This document shows positions 17,611 to 28,695 of a stretch of 28,845 bases of DNA, piece by piece. This DNA comes from Cylindrotheca closterium (lineage: Eukaryota > Bacillariophyta > Bacillariophyceae > Bacillariales > Bacillariaceae). The notes beneath the pieces were generated by a model. The model ran no database searches and had not been told where the DNA came from. It saw only the letters and a program-made list of their open reading frames with translations. The translations under genes and the position numbers were made by a program. Every line of letters starts with the position of its first letter. Within the stretch, counting starts at the first letter, position 1. The stretch covers positions 1 to 28,845 of the forward strand of contig CAKOGP040001347.1 of NCBI GenBank assembly GCA_933822405.4, in the 5' to 3' direction.

Positions 17611-19370
17611 ATGGATGATGATCTTGAAGGCGACGAGATCGGAACTATTGAAGGCTTGCTCGAGGGCGACGGCTTCATCAATGAAGAGATCAAGGAGGAA
17701 GAGACTGCAAGAAAGAGGAGATTCAAGCGGAAGAGGCGGCTTGAATCGATGCAGAAGAATCAAATGAACGAACCATTGATGTCATCTATCGTCGCGAAGA
17801 AACTACGATTGGAGAAATCGTCGCCGGCCGGATCCATTCAATTGCAACAAACGGGTACAAAATATTCTTTGAAAGAAGAGTCAAACGCTTTTTGCAGTAC
17901 CATATCGACTCCGCCACGAGTCTCTGAAGTATTGGAAAATCATGATTGTGACAAGAGATATACTGGTACTGGTGAATTTGACATGTTCTCCGGCTCCGTC
18001 TCGCCTCCGTCAAGAGTCCCAAACGCATCGAAAAATCACGATTATGATGAACGAAATCGAATTTTGGACCAGCAGCAGGATTGGGACGATGTTGAGGGTT
18101 ACTACAAAGCAGCAATAGGTGAGTTATTCTCACTGTGATATTTCAACAAAAAACATGCGTCTGCTCATTTCTTAAAAAGGGGAAAAAATATCTGTTAATT
18201 TGACGAAGAATTGTGCAGTCAGATTTAGAGTCTCTGGTGTGGTTGGAAAGGGTGTTTTCTCGACGGTTCTGAAGTGTGTGACAGAAAGCAGCAACAGCAG
18301 CACTGTGTTGCCGCCTCAAGTCGCACTGAAATTCATCAGACACAACGACACAATGGCGAACGCTGCAGTTAAGGAGGTCAAAATTTTACAGCGGTTGAGA
18401 AATAGTCTTGGAGTGATTTCCCTTCTTTTGCCATCAGATAGTGCGCCCTTGGAATATCGTGGTACGCTTGGTGTTCGTTTTTTTTCAAATTCATTGTCCA
18501 ATGTAACTCATCAGGGTACCTTCATGAACGCGCAGGTCACACGATCTTGGCATTTCCTCACATGGAGTACAACCTTCGCGATCTATTGAAGAAGTAAGTG
18601 AAGCGTGTCCCTAGTCAAATTCTGAAACAAAGACTTCTTATACGTGCTTTTATAGATATGGTCAAGGATTGGGACTATCACTCACTGCTGTTACATCATA
18701 CTTTCGTCAGCTCCTAGCCGCATTGACTCAACTTCAAAAGCATAACGTCATTCACTCGGATTTGAAACCAGACAACATTCTTGTGAGCGCCGACTTTTCT
18801 TCCGTTTCAATATGTGACTTCGGTAGTGCGATTGATAGTCAGGAGAGCGGTGAGATGGTTACTCCGTACTTGGTGTCAAGGTTTTACCGCGCGCCTGAAA
18901 TCATATTGGGGCTAATTCCAACATATGCGATTGATCTATGGGGTATTGCGGTCACTGTTGCAGAGCTTTTCCTTGGAAAGGTTGTGTTCAACGGATCTGA
19001 CAACAACGATATGTTGAAAATGATGATGGAGGTTTTGGGGCCATTTAGTAATCGTTTGATTCGTCAACATTTGGTCCAAGCCCAAAAGTTCCCGTTGAAA
19101 ACGCACTTCAGTCAGGAAGCAACAACGTTTGTCTTTCGACAAGCGACCGTAGACCCTGTCACGGGCCAGGCAGTCCATAAAGATGTCTCTCTTCAGTCTT
19201 TCACGCCCTCCCTACAGTCTAGGATTTTGAGAGCCAAATCAGGCCAAGACAGTCGTACGAGCGCATTGCGTTTCGCTGAGATCCTTCAGAAATGTATGAC
19301 GCTCGATCCAACGAGGCGTATTTCAGTAAAGGATGCCATTCATCATGATGTTTTCAAGACAAAAAAATAG
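17611..19370 (+). CDS. PRP4-type (PRPF4B, DYRK-family) spliceosomal protein kinase, four exons
   Basis: Exons are 17611-18118, 18180-18461, 18515-18593 and 18656-19370. All three introns are GT-AG (53-62 bp) and keep the frame, giving 527 aa. Residues 1-160 are acidic and then basic (RKRRFKRKRRLES), low-complexity and probably nuclear. DWDDVEGYY just before the kinase is typical of PRP4 kinases. The kinase has GKGVFSTV (192-199), Lys220 in VALKF, HSDLKPDN (323-330), DFG (344-346) and TPYLVSRFYRAPEIILG. An activation-loop Tyr is kept in the SRFYRAPE segment. PRP4 kinases phosphorylate U4/U6.U5 snRNP proteins during spliceosome activation. Divergent from GapC1 and convergent with NDUFS6 (87 bp). 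Confidence 0.93.
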
Positions 19371-19457
19371 TCAATTGCAGTCGACTCAGTGATATCAGGG
19401 AGAAAGATTCTGAATTAGTATTATTCAAATTAACTCCATAGCTTCTGTGGCCTCAAA

Positions 19458-19865
19458 TTACGCTTTGTGCCACTTTTTCGACGCATAACGTAGTCCACAG
19501 TATTTGCAACGCTCAACTACTCCGGGACGTTCCAAACTGATATATTCGAGAGGGTGACCAAGGGCACCACCTCCACCGTCACAAATTGCCATTTCTCCCT
19601 CTACTTCAATAATTGGGAATTTCTCAACGAGCTCCAGTGCATTCGAACGATGCTTTCCAAGCTTAAATTCCGATTCTTCGTTTGATCTGTAGTGCAGACG
19701 CATCTCTTCTTTCGACTTGTCAGCGGTATCCGGTTCAATGTTATAAGGAGACTTTGGTGGAACAGATGGAGGTGGACCAGACGTGGACAAGTGGCGGAGA
19801 GCATCCACGTTGGCGATCTTCCATACGCGACGATTGGCGGAGGAAAACACTGCTCTTGATAGCAT
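19458..19865 (-). CDS. NDUFS6: Mitochondrial complex I 13-kDa zinc subunit (NDUFS6 homologue), 135 aa
   Basis: This is an intact single-exon frame. The N-terminus (MLSRAVFSSANRRVWKI) is Arg/Ser-rich and amphipathic, as in a mitochondrial presequence. The C-terminal zinc site has Cys95 (ICDGGGGALGHP), His104, Cys120 and Cys123 (RCKYCGLRY), matching the C-H-C-C ligands of NDUFS6. The family subunit sits in the peripheral arm of NADH:ubiquinone oxidoreductase and is needed in late assembly. The length is normal for the family. Its 3' end converges on the PRP4-like kinase. Confidence 0.95.
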   Translation of the reverse strand: MLSRAVFSSANRRVWKIANVDALRHLSTSGPPPSVPPKSPYNIEPDTADKSKEEMRLHYRSNEESEFKLGKHRSNALELVEKFPIIEVEGEMAICDGGGGALGHPLEYISLERPGVVERCKYCGLRYASKKWHKA

Positions 19866-20279
19866 TGTTTTGGTCTATGATAGTGTTTTAGTTTTTCTTG
19901 TTGTTGCTGTTGCGGCTGTTATGATTTTTGCTATATCTACCAGTACCGGGTACAAGGTACCGGTACAGGTACAGCACTATTGTACTCCGTGCGTAGTTTG
20001 CTTGCGTTCATTCGCACGGGTCGAAGAATGAACCTGATAAAGATATTATATTTGAATAAGCATCATTTTTTAGCAGAAAGAGTACATGACACATCCCAAG
20101 ACAAGAATATTACCATTGCAAATTACGGTGCAATCTATATAAATAGTAGGACAGCTAGTTCGACGCATGAGTGCCAAAATACTATGATTCATTCATTATT
20201 CCCAGTCATTGACTTCTTTCGCCGAGTGAGAAAGAAGATCTTCCTCATCCATGATCACGGCATCTGGATGAAAAAAAAT
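19866..20279. other. Intergenic region with GTACC-rich stretch
   Basis: This interval contains the NDUFS6 promoter and the PA28 3' end. At 19938-19978 short words of the type GTACC recur (TACCAGTACCGGGTACAAGG, GGTACCGGTACAGGTACAG), including the palindrome GTACCGGTAC. A TATA-like CTATATAAATAG is at about 20134 on the plus strand, without a gene behind it. Confidence 0.5.
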
Positions 20280-21175
20280 CTAGTACATGCTCTGGTAACC
20301 CGAGTGTGACCCGCCAGATCCCTTTGGCTTCTCTAGTTTTTCCTTGTTTTTGTCCATGTAGTCAAGGCTGTAAAGGAACGAATCATGAAATGATGAGATG
20401 AATGAAGCGTAAAACATATTTTTCAATGAAGGATCCAAAGATCAACTTACACTGCCATGTAGCTGGAAATTGTCGCCTGGAAAGCTCTTTGCGCTTTGGA
20501 GTAATACTGCACATCAGTCGCAATTAGAGCCCCAACACGGCTATCAAACATTGGTCCAGTCATGTCGGAGCTACTCTTTTTTTCCTCTTTGCTTTCACTT
20601 GACTTTTCCTCTTTTTTCCCATCAGTAGTTGAAGACGATGTCAACTTTGTGATAGAACTTGAAACCGATGGTAGATTCAACTTGGAAAGGGATTCAGCTC
20701 TGGCATTGGAGTATCCAGATAGTTCATCGATCGCTTTTCCTGCGGCCTCTTGCATATCAGAAAGCTGCTTCAACATTGAGAGTTGCACTGTGACCCCAAA
20801 ATTGTTACCGTCTTCCATCTTGGGAATGTGCAAATTGAGGAAAACCTCTAGAGCTCGGGCATCTGTGTATGTAATGGGAGGGCAATATGTTAGAATTCTG
20901 AAGCAATCTATCTATCGGGGCATACGCAAGTTCAGCGCACCTTGAGACACTGTGGAAATTTCGTCAATTGTCATCGAAACAGCCTTGGAAACAGGCTCGT
21001 TTGACCCACTTTCGACGTTCAGCTTCTTGAATTCGGTAGAAGCAGCAGACAAAGTGGGATGCGGGAAGCAAGTTGCAAAAGTCGCTTCCATGTTCTGAAG
21101 CTTTGCCATCGCACCATCCAATATTTTGGTTGCTTTATCCTTTGACGATTTGTTGTATTTTTCGAGGAGTGTCAT
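20280..21175 (-). CDS. Proteasome activator PA28/REG (PSME family), three exons, 244 aa
   Basis: Exons are 21175-20941, 20862-20451 and 20367-20280. Introns are GT-AG (78 and 83 bp) and the phase is kept at both junctions. The N-terminal helix segment contains KATKILDGAMAKLQNME. The second exon restores FLNLHIPKMEDGNNFGVTVQ, the diagnostic PA28 signature (IPKIEDGNNFGV). A long middle helix is followed by a Lys/Glu/Ser-rich insert (about 145-180) and the last helix pair (SRVGALIATDVQYYSKAQRAF). The third exon ends in GYQSMY: the C-terminal Tyr fits the tail that docks on the 20S core. The product should form a heptameric, ATP-independent 11S cap, nearest to nuclear PA28gamma. Head-to-head with the kinase gene at 21363. 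Confidence 0.93.
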
Positions 21176-21362
21176 GATGTTTTCTCGTTGTTTTGTGAAA
21201 TGAAACTGGAGATGATAATGATTCTCCTTCTTCCACTTTCGATTTGGTTCATCGGTCGGTTTCAGACTTGCAATCGAATGAATCGATCCACTCGATCTTT
21301 TGACAGTCAGATCAGTCCATCCATCCGATACTGTAGCTTATTGATAAGTTCGATTTGGACGG

Positions 21363-24267
21363 ATGAAGATCCTCCCTCAAAAAGGTGAAGGATACGAAAC
21401 TGCTGCAGTAGGTTTCATCGTTTGTAGCATGGCCACAAACTTGGGGAGAAAGCTTCTTCTTCTGCCCAAATTGGGCCATATTCACCCCTCAGGTAGAAAG
21501 GCAGCAGGCAATGGTGCGATACGAAGAGTGTATAGCACAGAAAAGACAGATGGAAGGCATGAACCTTTCGAAATTATAGTCGCGGCAATGCTTGCAGGTT
21601 CCATGGCAGCGGCATACATCATCAATGAGCATCATCAACCAAGAGCGTCTAAAGATTCGCTGAATCTAAATTACCTCGTTTCGACTCGAACCGCAAAGGC
21701 GGAGCCTCGGAGACGGAAGGGTGCTAGAAATGTCATGCTTCACAGGAAGAGATCAAAGGCAGGCCGGGATTTGCACTCCAAGTACAAAGTTGATTGGAAA
21801 ACAGTAATCGGAGAAGGAGCTTATGGTTCCGTGTATCCCGCTAGATTGGCTAGCACTGGGGAAAAGGTCGCACTGAAGAAAATATCAAAGCGATATACAA
21901 ATTCTTCCGCTTTTCGAAAGGAGACCGAAGCGTTGCTACGGATATATGACAATGGCGGTCATCCCAACATCTCGGGACTTCGGGATATGTACGAAGACAA
22001 CTCGTATTTCTATCTCATTCTTGATCTGATCAAGGGTGGAGAAATGTTCGAACACTTGTCCAAAGAAGGCGCTTATTCCGAAGCTGACAGTGCTAGGCTC
22101 ATTTTTGAAGTTGCGTCTGCCTTGGCATTTTTACATGGAGGTATGTGTTTCAAACTACACGTTTCTTCACACATCAACTTCTCATCCAAATTCAATGAAC
22201 GTGACCCCACCGATAGTTGGCGTTATTCACAATGATCTGAAACCTGAAAATCTCCTTCTCTGTTCCAAAAGTCGGCGCGACGGCACTATTAAGATTATTG
22301 ATTTTGGGTGTGCCACAATTTCTGAACCTGAGATGATCTTTCAGCGAGAAATGGGTGATCTCGATACAGACGAGAGCGGAACAGTTGGTTACTCACCGCC
22401 AGAAAGGTTGAACGAGTCGTCCAGATTGTCGCCCGTCGTTGATACATGGGCTGTTGGCGTCATCATGTACATTATGCTCACTGGAGGTAAAATTCGGGGA
22501 TGTGTTAGAAATTGCAATTTTTCATTTATTATTTCACATGACTTCTCACCAAAACGCAACCGTCTGATTTAGTGCACCCATTCGATCTTAATTGCGATAG
22601 ATCTGATGAAGAAATCGCGGAAGCAATCAAAGAGAACCCCTTTCCGCCATTAGATGAGGATTATGTCGGCCATCTTTCCGATTCTGCGGTTGATGTTATA
22701 AGAAGGCTGATGGAACCAGATCCCGAGAAGCGGATGTCAGCCTATGAGCTTCTGCATCATCCATGGGTTCAGGGGGAGACTGCAACAACCGAAAAGATGG
22801 AAGGATCTGACAAGAAATTGTCCAATTTTCGAGGTAGGCCCCAGTTGCACTCAATTTGGCTCTACTTTGACAGATCCCCTAAATATTTGCCATCATTGTT
22901 TTCCTTCTGGCATTTGTCATCTGTCTCGTTTTCGCAGACTTGAAACATCAGTTGGAAGCCTCTATATTTGCTGTCCTGGTTAGTCAGGCACACAAAGATT
23001 TGACATTAAGTGAGGCAAAGCCAGCAAATGCGGACGCTGACAAGCACAGAGGTGTGCCCATTCTAAAACTTGTATTCGACGTTTTTGACGAAGATGGTAA
23101 AGGTTACGTTACTGGTGCCGACATTGGCCGTCTTGTCACAGCACATACTGGAGAGGTGTTGAGTTCAGAACGCACCGATGCATTTATAAAGTCACAGAGT
23201 AGCGAATTATCTTCTGCCCCTGAGGTTGATCTCTCGGACTTCTCGAAGCTTTTCAAGGGCCTCAAACAGAGGCACTATCCCCGAGGTCATTATTTATTTC
23301 GAGCAGGCGAAGAAGGGAGCTCAATGTTTTTCATCTCCTCGGGTAAGATTGAGATCCAAACAAGGAAAGGGCAACTTGTTGCGATACTTCGAAGTGGTGA
23401 CTTCTTCGGTGAGGGTAGTCTTTTGGAAAAATCAAATCGATTCACAACCGCAAAATGCGCCACTCCAGTTGATGTTATTGAAATCAAACAAAAAGATTTT
23501 GACCGATACACGCGCACTTCTTCAGAGACCAGGAACGAGCTAAAGCGAAAATGGAGAGCGCGAAATCTAGAGTATGCGAAAAATCTTGTGAGATTGGAGC
23601 GTCAACTAAAGACTCGAACGCTAAAAAAGGGTGACGTAGTGTACACTGAAGGAGATGTTGGAAGTTCTATGTTTCGAGTGGACGATTCTGGTCAAGTTGA
23701 TTCTGAGTTGGAAGTATTACACGGCTCAACACCAGTACATAAATATCTTCCAGGTGATTCTTTTGGAGAGTAAGTATCACGGTTCTTGTCTTCGGGAAAT
23801 CCTTGTGTTTACTCTGACATTGCGGTGATGGAAATTTTAGATCCTCCCTTCTCTTCGAAAAACCCCGCAGCTCCACGGTGAGATGTGCATCAGATATTTG
23901 TCGAATACATGAGATGCGGGGCGAAGATTTTCTGAATGTTGTAAACTCTAGCCCTGGGATGGCTTCGGCTCTTCGCAACATGTGTCGGAAACGACTATTC
24001 AAGAAAGCAGTGAAACAATTTTCACTACAAAAAAATCGAGGACTGAGCGATGACGATATTGTTGCTGCATTTCATGATGCAGATATTGACAAATCAGGTT
24101 CGTTGAATATCGAGGAAGTTAGGCTTCTAATTCATAGAATCGAGCCAGACTTCCCAATGTCGGAAATTCAGCAGCTGATGAGATTTGTGGATGTGGATGA
24201 TGACGGTCTGGTTAACCTTGGCGAATTCAAGAAGTTATTTCGGCAGTTCGAAGAAGAAAAATCATAG
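21363..24267 (+). CDS. Composite protein kinase: CDPK-like kinase, EF-hands and two cyclic-nucleotide-binding domains, five exons
   Basis: Exons are 21363-22140, 22217-22486, 22573-22833, 22938-23769 and 23841-24267, all GT-AG and in phase, giving 855 aa. The kinase has GEGAYGSV (150-157), Lys172, HNDLKPEN (Asp266), DFG (288-290) and SPPER. A weak EF-hand follows (loop 487-498, Asp in place of Glu at position 12). cNMP domain 1 (about 545-628) has cassette FFGEGSLLEKSNRFTTA. Domain 2 (about 660-745) has SFGESSLLFEKPRSSTV, each with the phosphate-binding Arg. Two canonical EF-hand loops end the protein (795-806, 831-842). The N-terminus has a basic, presequence-like stretch, best if translation starts at Met 21429, and a hydrophobic segment (71-87), so an organelle membrane location is possible. 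It probably integrates Ca2+ with cAMP or cGMP. Confidence 0.9.
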
Positions 24268-24293
24268 CTAGTTCGATAGAAAAATTGAGGGTT

Positions 24294-24514
24294 ATCTGCA
24301 AAGTGGATCGTCTTCTTTTCCCCTGGGGGCAGCTTTGCTTACTAGTGTACCTTGTTGGTGTGTACGTGAAAACTGAGATGTACGGTGGGGTTTGGAAAAG
24401 CTACAAGTACTGTATTTGTTTAGTACACATTGAACATTAGCTCCGTGTCGCAGCAAACGACATAAATTCATCGTCGTTTTTATTTCTTCTACAAGTATAA
24501 TACCTATTTTAGCC
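24294..24514 (+). repeat. Dispersed repeat R, copy R3
   Basis: It begins TCTGCAAAGTGG and shares CGTCTTCTTTTCCC, GGCAGCTTTGCTTACTA, GTGAAAACTGAGATGTACGG, TTTAGTA, TTAGCTCCGTGTCGCA and ACATAAATTCAT with the other copies. It ends at a TTTTAGCC word as in R4. It starts 26 bp after the stop codon of the kinase gene. Confidence 0.8.
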
Positions 24515-26234
24515 GTTATTTACGGGGCTCTTTAAAAAAAATGCTCTGCTGGGGGTTTTCTAGCCAGACCATTCACTATCTCCACTAAATTAGTACTGTT
24601 CCCAAGCATTGAAATGGTGATTAGGGAGATTGTTGGTCAAGGCTGCACACGGCCCTAGAGGGTAGCAGCATGCCTCTGCCTTAATAAGCACTGTTGCACT
24701 TTGTCTTAACGACAAACCTTAGCATTGGATAATGAGAAACCGCTACAGCCCCCCTCAGATCACTTCTAGCTGCGCTGAAGAATGGGCAGGGAAGGATATG
24801 GTGCTGGTAGTAGGAAGGCGACGGAAATTGACCAGCACTACAAGAGGTGATCAATACTTCCCACGTCAGAAAATGTTTTTCAACCTTGTAGTTAGAGTAT
24901 ATATTGACTAGTATCGTTTAGTCGTCCCTTATGGCAGCAGGATGCTCCTCTGAAAGAAACCGAATTCAAATGTTATAGTTAGTAGTAGTAGGTAGTTTCT
25001 CTGCCTTTAGAATCAAGTCATTGTTTCAATTAGGTGGTGCACCAAGTTCTTGTTGATTGTTTTCTCGCCGTCAGAATCAAATATTTGACACCAGAATCTG
25101 ATTATATCCTCAACCATCATGCAGTAGTAGACTGTCTCAGCGCCTTGGAAACCTGGCCAATATTGAGCCCATCGGAAGTATGGGATAATCTGCGAATCAA
25201 ATCCAATACTGCCTCTTTGTCGCAAGCCTCGTATAAGTGAAATTTTCGTCAAAAGCATAGCGTTGGTGCCACCTGGCGGTGTCGCGTTTTTGTTCATGCC
25301 CTGATTCACTTTACTGTACTTTTAAATGGTTTGTTCTTTTCATCTCAAAATCAGGCTTCTGTCATGTATTACCGTATGTTCCACATCTTGAAGTATTTGA
25401 GATATCAAATTCACATTATGGTGTGCCTCCAATTTTTTATTGAATTTCTGCAATGTGAAGATATGGACAACACTATTATCAGAGCTGACAGTTGATGTGT
25501 GAATGAGAAGGAAAATGCAAAAGTGAAATTGAAGATGTCAGATAATCAACTCCGTAGCTGTAATGAGAGCCTCAATGGTCTAGCTACCTCTGGAGTAAAT
25601 CTGAGCTTGAATCTACATTGGCTATGGATTGCCTACAATAGGAACAGGTGTCAGTGATGCTGGGCTTCTACCTGCGGATGAACAGTCTCACCACTTCAAA
25701 TTAGATCTTATTCTACTGCTATTCTTGCCAGAAGTCGATCAACAATGATCTCCACAAGCAGGTACAAAATATCTCTTCCGGAAGCCATCTGCGTCAGCTC
25801 TCACCAGCTGTCGCGGCGTATAAAGCACATACGCACATGTTCTTCACGAACTAGTCACAGATCCGGATCTACCTTCAATACTTCTCTGTCTCTGTACGTA
25901 TTCGAACCGCACTCCTGTCCGCGTTCGATACCACAAATGTCCGACTTCACTGTCCCACATGTTCGACTGTTCTTTTATCCATTAGAATCCCATTTCACCA
26001 ACAGAAGAATGCAATTCTTGGATTGCACTGGTGAGGAAGTATTGGTGTCGTAGTAGCTTGTTGGCGCAGGTAGACAGTAGCGTTACAAAGGGCTTTATAA
26101 ACTGTTGTACTAGCAGATATGACTAAATCCTAATGCAATGCAAATGTCGATGAATGAGAAATAGTGAGCTAGTTTATCCCCTTGTTTGACGTATCAGTCT
26201 GTCCGTCGTACGTATGTCTAGGGGACCAAGAGTA

Positions 26235-26547
26235 TAAGGGTGTGAAACTGGTTATTCAACGACGAATATAATTTATGTACCCTATGTGACGGCTGTGGCA
26301 CTGCAGGCGCGATATGGTTCAGCGGACGGCACCTTTTTGATGAACACTAAAAAAGCCCCAGAATTTGTATGAAAACGGCACTTTTCAAATAAACACTTTA
26401 AAAAACGCCCAAATATTTTTGTGAAATCTGACATATTGTGGGCCTTGTTTAGTGCTTATCAAAAAGGTGCCGTCCGTTGAACCATATCGCTCCTGCAGTG
26501 CCACAGTCGTCACATCGATCACAGGATTTTTGGGTTTCACACCCTTA
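26235..26547. mobile_element. Foldback (MITE-like) element with long inverted repeats
   Basis: The outer arms TAAGGGTGTGAAAC (26235-26248) and GTTTCACACCCTTA (26534-26547) are perfect. The inner arms, 26285-26351 and 26448-26514, are 67 bp each with about four mismatches, and include GGTTCA[G/A]CGGACGGCACC. The centre is about 96 bp, A/T-rich. There is no transposase. I do not see a certain target duplication. As RNA it would form a long hairpin. Confidence 0.8.
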
Positions 26548-27282
26548 AGCGTTTCCTGAGCTAGCTGCACAAAACCAAAACACATGGATACGGTACAAAA
26601 TCTACGTAAAATTGACTCCACCGACCACAATTGCAATCTCTAAATGCTCTTTACCAAATATAGCCACCAAAGAACTGAACACATAGCAGAAACTCTTTTA
26701 TATCATACAAGGGGTACAATAAGCCTCCGTAAGTGGAAATGGTTGTCAGAAGGCGCTATGAGATTTCGACGTTTCACAAAGGCCTTTCTTAGTTTTTCCT
26801 GGTACTAGTCCTACACAGTCCTACACAAGTTTTGACTGCTGGGAAACATAAGATCTTAGATGTGGAATTGGTCCAACAAAATAATTCCACCTAGGACAGT
26901 GCTTCTTTATCTATTGTATTTAGGGATGGGCCTTTGTCCGATTATCAACAATGCCTTCATATCAGCGATCTGGATCAACTAATATTGGGTAATTTTGGCG
27001 ATATTGACGAAATATTTGTTTTTACGTAGAGCATAGTATAGATCCTACGTCTTTTATAAAATCAGCCTTGAATCAGCCTCTGATCAGGAAACGGTTATAC
27101 TCTTGGGTGGACCTTGCACAACCCCTCGGATTAGTGTGAACCATTTCGGATGGGACAGGGGAAGAATTTTTGCACCCCTGCAGAACGGGGTCATCAAATT
27201 CAAGCTCAATAATGTTCCCATCATTTAAGGGGATACTAACTATTTCAGGGTCAAAAAATACGAAAACATTTGGTGATTTATT

Positions 27283-27345
27283 AACAACAAAACTTTGTTG
27301 TAATTTTTGTCGTAGTTCGTCGTAATTTTTGTTGTAAATTATCTA
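27283..27345 (+). repeat. TTGTCGTAAATTTTGT-type repeat cluster 1
   Basis: TTGTTGTAATTTTTGTCGTAG, then CGTCGTAATTTTTGTTGTAAA, form two imperfect tandem units. Related words in opposite orientation lie at 27576-27608 (ACGACAAAATTTACGACA). The type also recurs at 28262-28333 and 28652-28695. Confidence 0.6.
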
Positions 27346-28261
27346 CAGGTCCATCCGGCAAAATGCTTCGCGCGGAACTGGCGCGATTTCAATCAAGCAT
27401 GCAGTCAGCGCAAGTCAATCTGGAATCTGGAATCTTGATATCCCATATTTTTAATCCTGCAAACAATCCCGCATAAAGAATTTTTAAGAATTTTTAAGAT
27501 CAGCCATCTCGCATGACTGACAGGCATAATATCGCGCAATATTCGAGCAATGTGTTTTGCCGGATGGGCCAGTACGACAAACTGAGCAACAACGACAAAA
27601 TTTACGACAGAGCTAACAAAATTGATCGAGTTCTCGGCTTGCGCGAAAGCATGCTTGATGTCCGAAGAGAACAAATCAAGAATCATTGTTGGGAATTCAC
27701 GTTTGCGTGTAAGAACTAACCAGGTTTATATGGATTAAAAGTGGTCTTCAAGCGTGACAAATGGCTAGGATATACCGGTACCTGGGTCAGAACCAGTTTG
27801 TCACATTTTCGAGGACCAGACTGGCTGTTTTAGCCAACAATCATCGTCAGTAGATTGATTGATTCCTGTTTACAGCCTTGGTGTAGCTATGGAGACCTGC
27901 ATTTGGGGTCAACACTTTTCAATCAGCTCTTCCAGATGGTTCTCTGTACGAGTCCCTTTCCTTTGATGAGACAAACAATGACAGGTGCTGTATCTGTTCC
28001 TTTGTCAACATCATGCCATTATGATGAGCGATGATGTCTGCGAATTCTCCATCCATGCTTCATAGCCAGCATGTTTTCCAGCAAAAATCTGGATCATCTC
28101 GCCTTTGAGAGTGTCTAAATCCACCATCTCTTTTTTATGCTGATTGTTGCAGTTGACAATGAAAACAGATTGGCGTTTTCAACATGAAAGTATTTGAAAT
28201 TCTCTCAGTCATCGCTAAATGTTGAATCGAAGGGTCGGCGTGCGCGCAAATGGAAGCATGC

Positions 28262-28695
28262 ATAGATTTTGTCTAAGATTTTGTTGTAAATTTTGTGTCG
28301 TAGGTTTGTCGTAAGTTGTTGTAGTTTGTCGTCTGCAAAGTGGCCCGTCTTCTTTTCCCAGGGCAGCTTTGCTTACTACTTTGTGGGTGTGCACGTGAAA
28401 ACTGAGATGTACGGTGGGGTTTGGTGTTCGGGTGTCAGAAATTAAGCTATTTATTTAGTTAACATTTCTTGTTGCATCGTGTGGAGCCTTAATACCACAA
28501 AAATTTTGTCGTTTTTCCTACGATTCAGTCAACCAACTCTGATGCTTGACTCCGCCGACTAAATATTTGTTCTTCGTTTTTTAGCCTTAACAGCACGTTA
28601 TGTCTGCTTTCCCACCATTTGCAGACCCTATCCTGTACATTTACTATTTTAACGACAAAATTTACAACAAAATCTACGACAAAACACTTGTCGTT
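28262..28695. mobile_element. Possible MITE-like unit bounded by inverted AT-rich repeats, with R copy R4 inside
   Basis: AAGATTTTGTTGTAAATTTTGT at about 28276-28297 pairs with its inverse at about 28655-28677, extended by GTCGTAG-like words on both sides. Repeat R4 lies between the arms. The boundaries are uncertain, and the arms might instead be part of an A/T-rich repeat family unrelated to R. Confidence 0.4.
28332..28586 (+). repeat. Dispersed repeat R, copy R4 (most complete)
   Basis: This copy contains all blocks seen in the others: TCTGCAAAGTGGCCCGTCTTC, CAGGGCAGCTTTGCTTACTA, TTTGTGGGTGTGCACGTGAA, GAGATGTACGGTGGGGTTTG, GTGTTCGGGTGTCA, CTATTTATTTAGTTAACATT, and a final TTTTTTAGCC. No coding sequence is visible. 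Confidence 0.8.

Noticed and set aside
25013..25309. 98-codon minus-strand frame and an overlapping plus-strand frame
   Set aside because: Neither shows a recognisable motif, signal or supporting intron, and the two compete for the same DNA.
25745..26053. 102-codon plus-strand open frame
   Set aside because: Ser/His/Arg-rich composition without a domain, surrounded by repeat-rich noncoding DNA and with no splice-supported partner.
28011..28127. 38-codon minus-strand frame with GEMIQIFAGKHAGYEAW
   Set aside because: It vaguely resembles a KOW-type segment, but it is very short and followed by stops in all useful frames.
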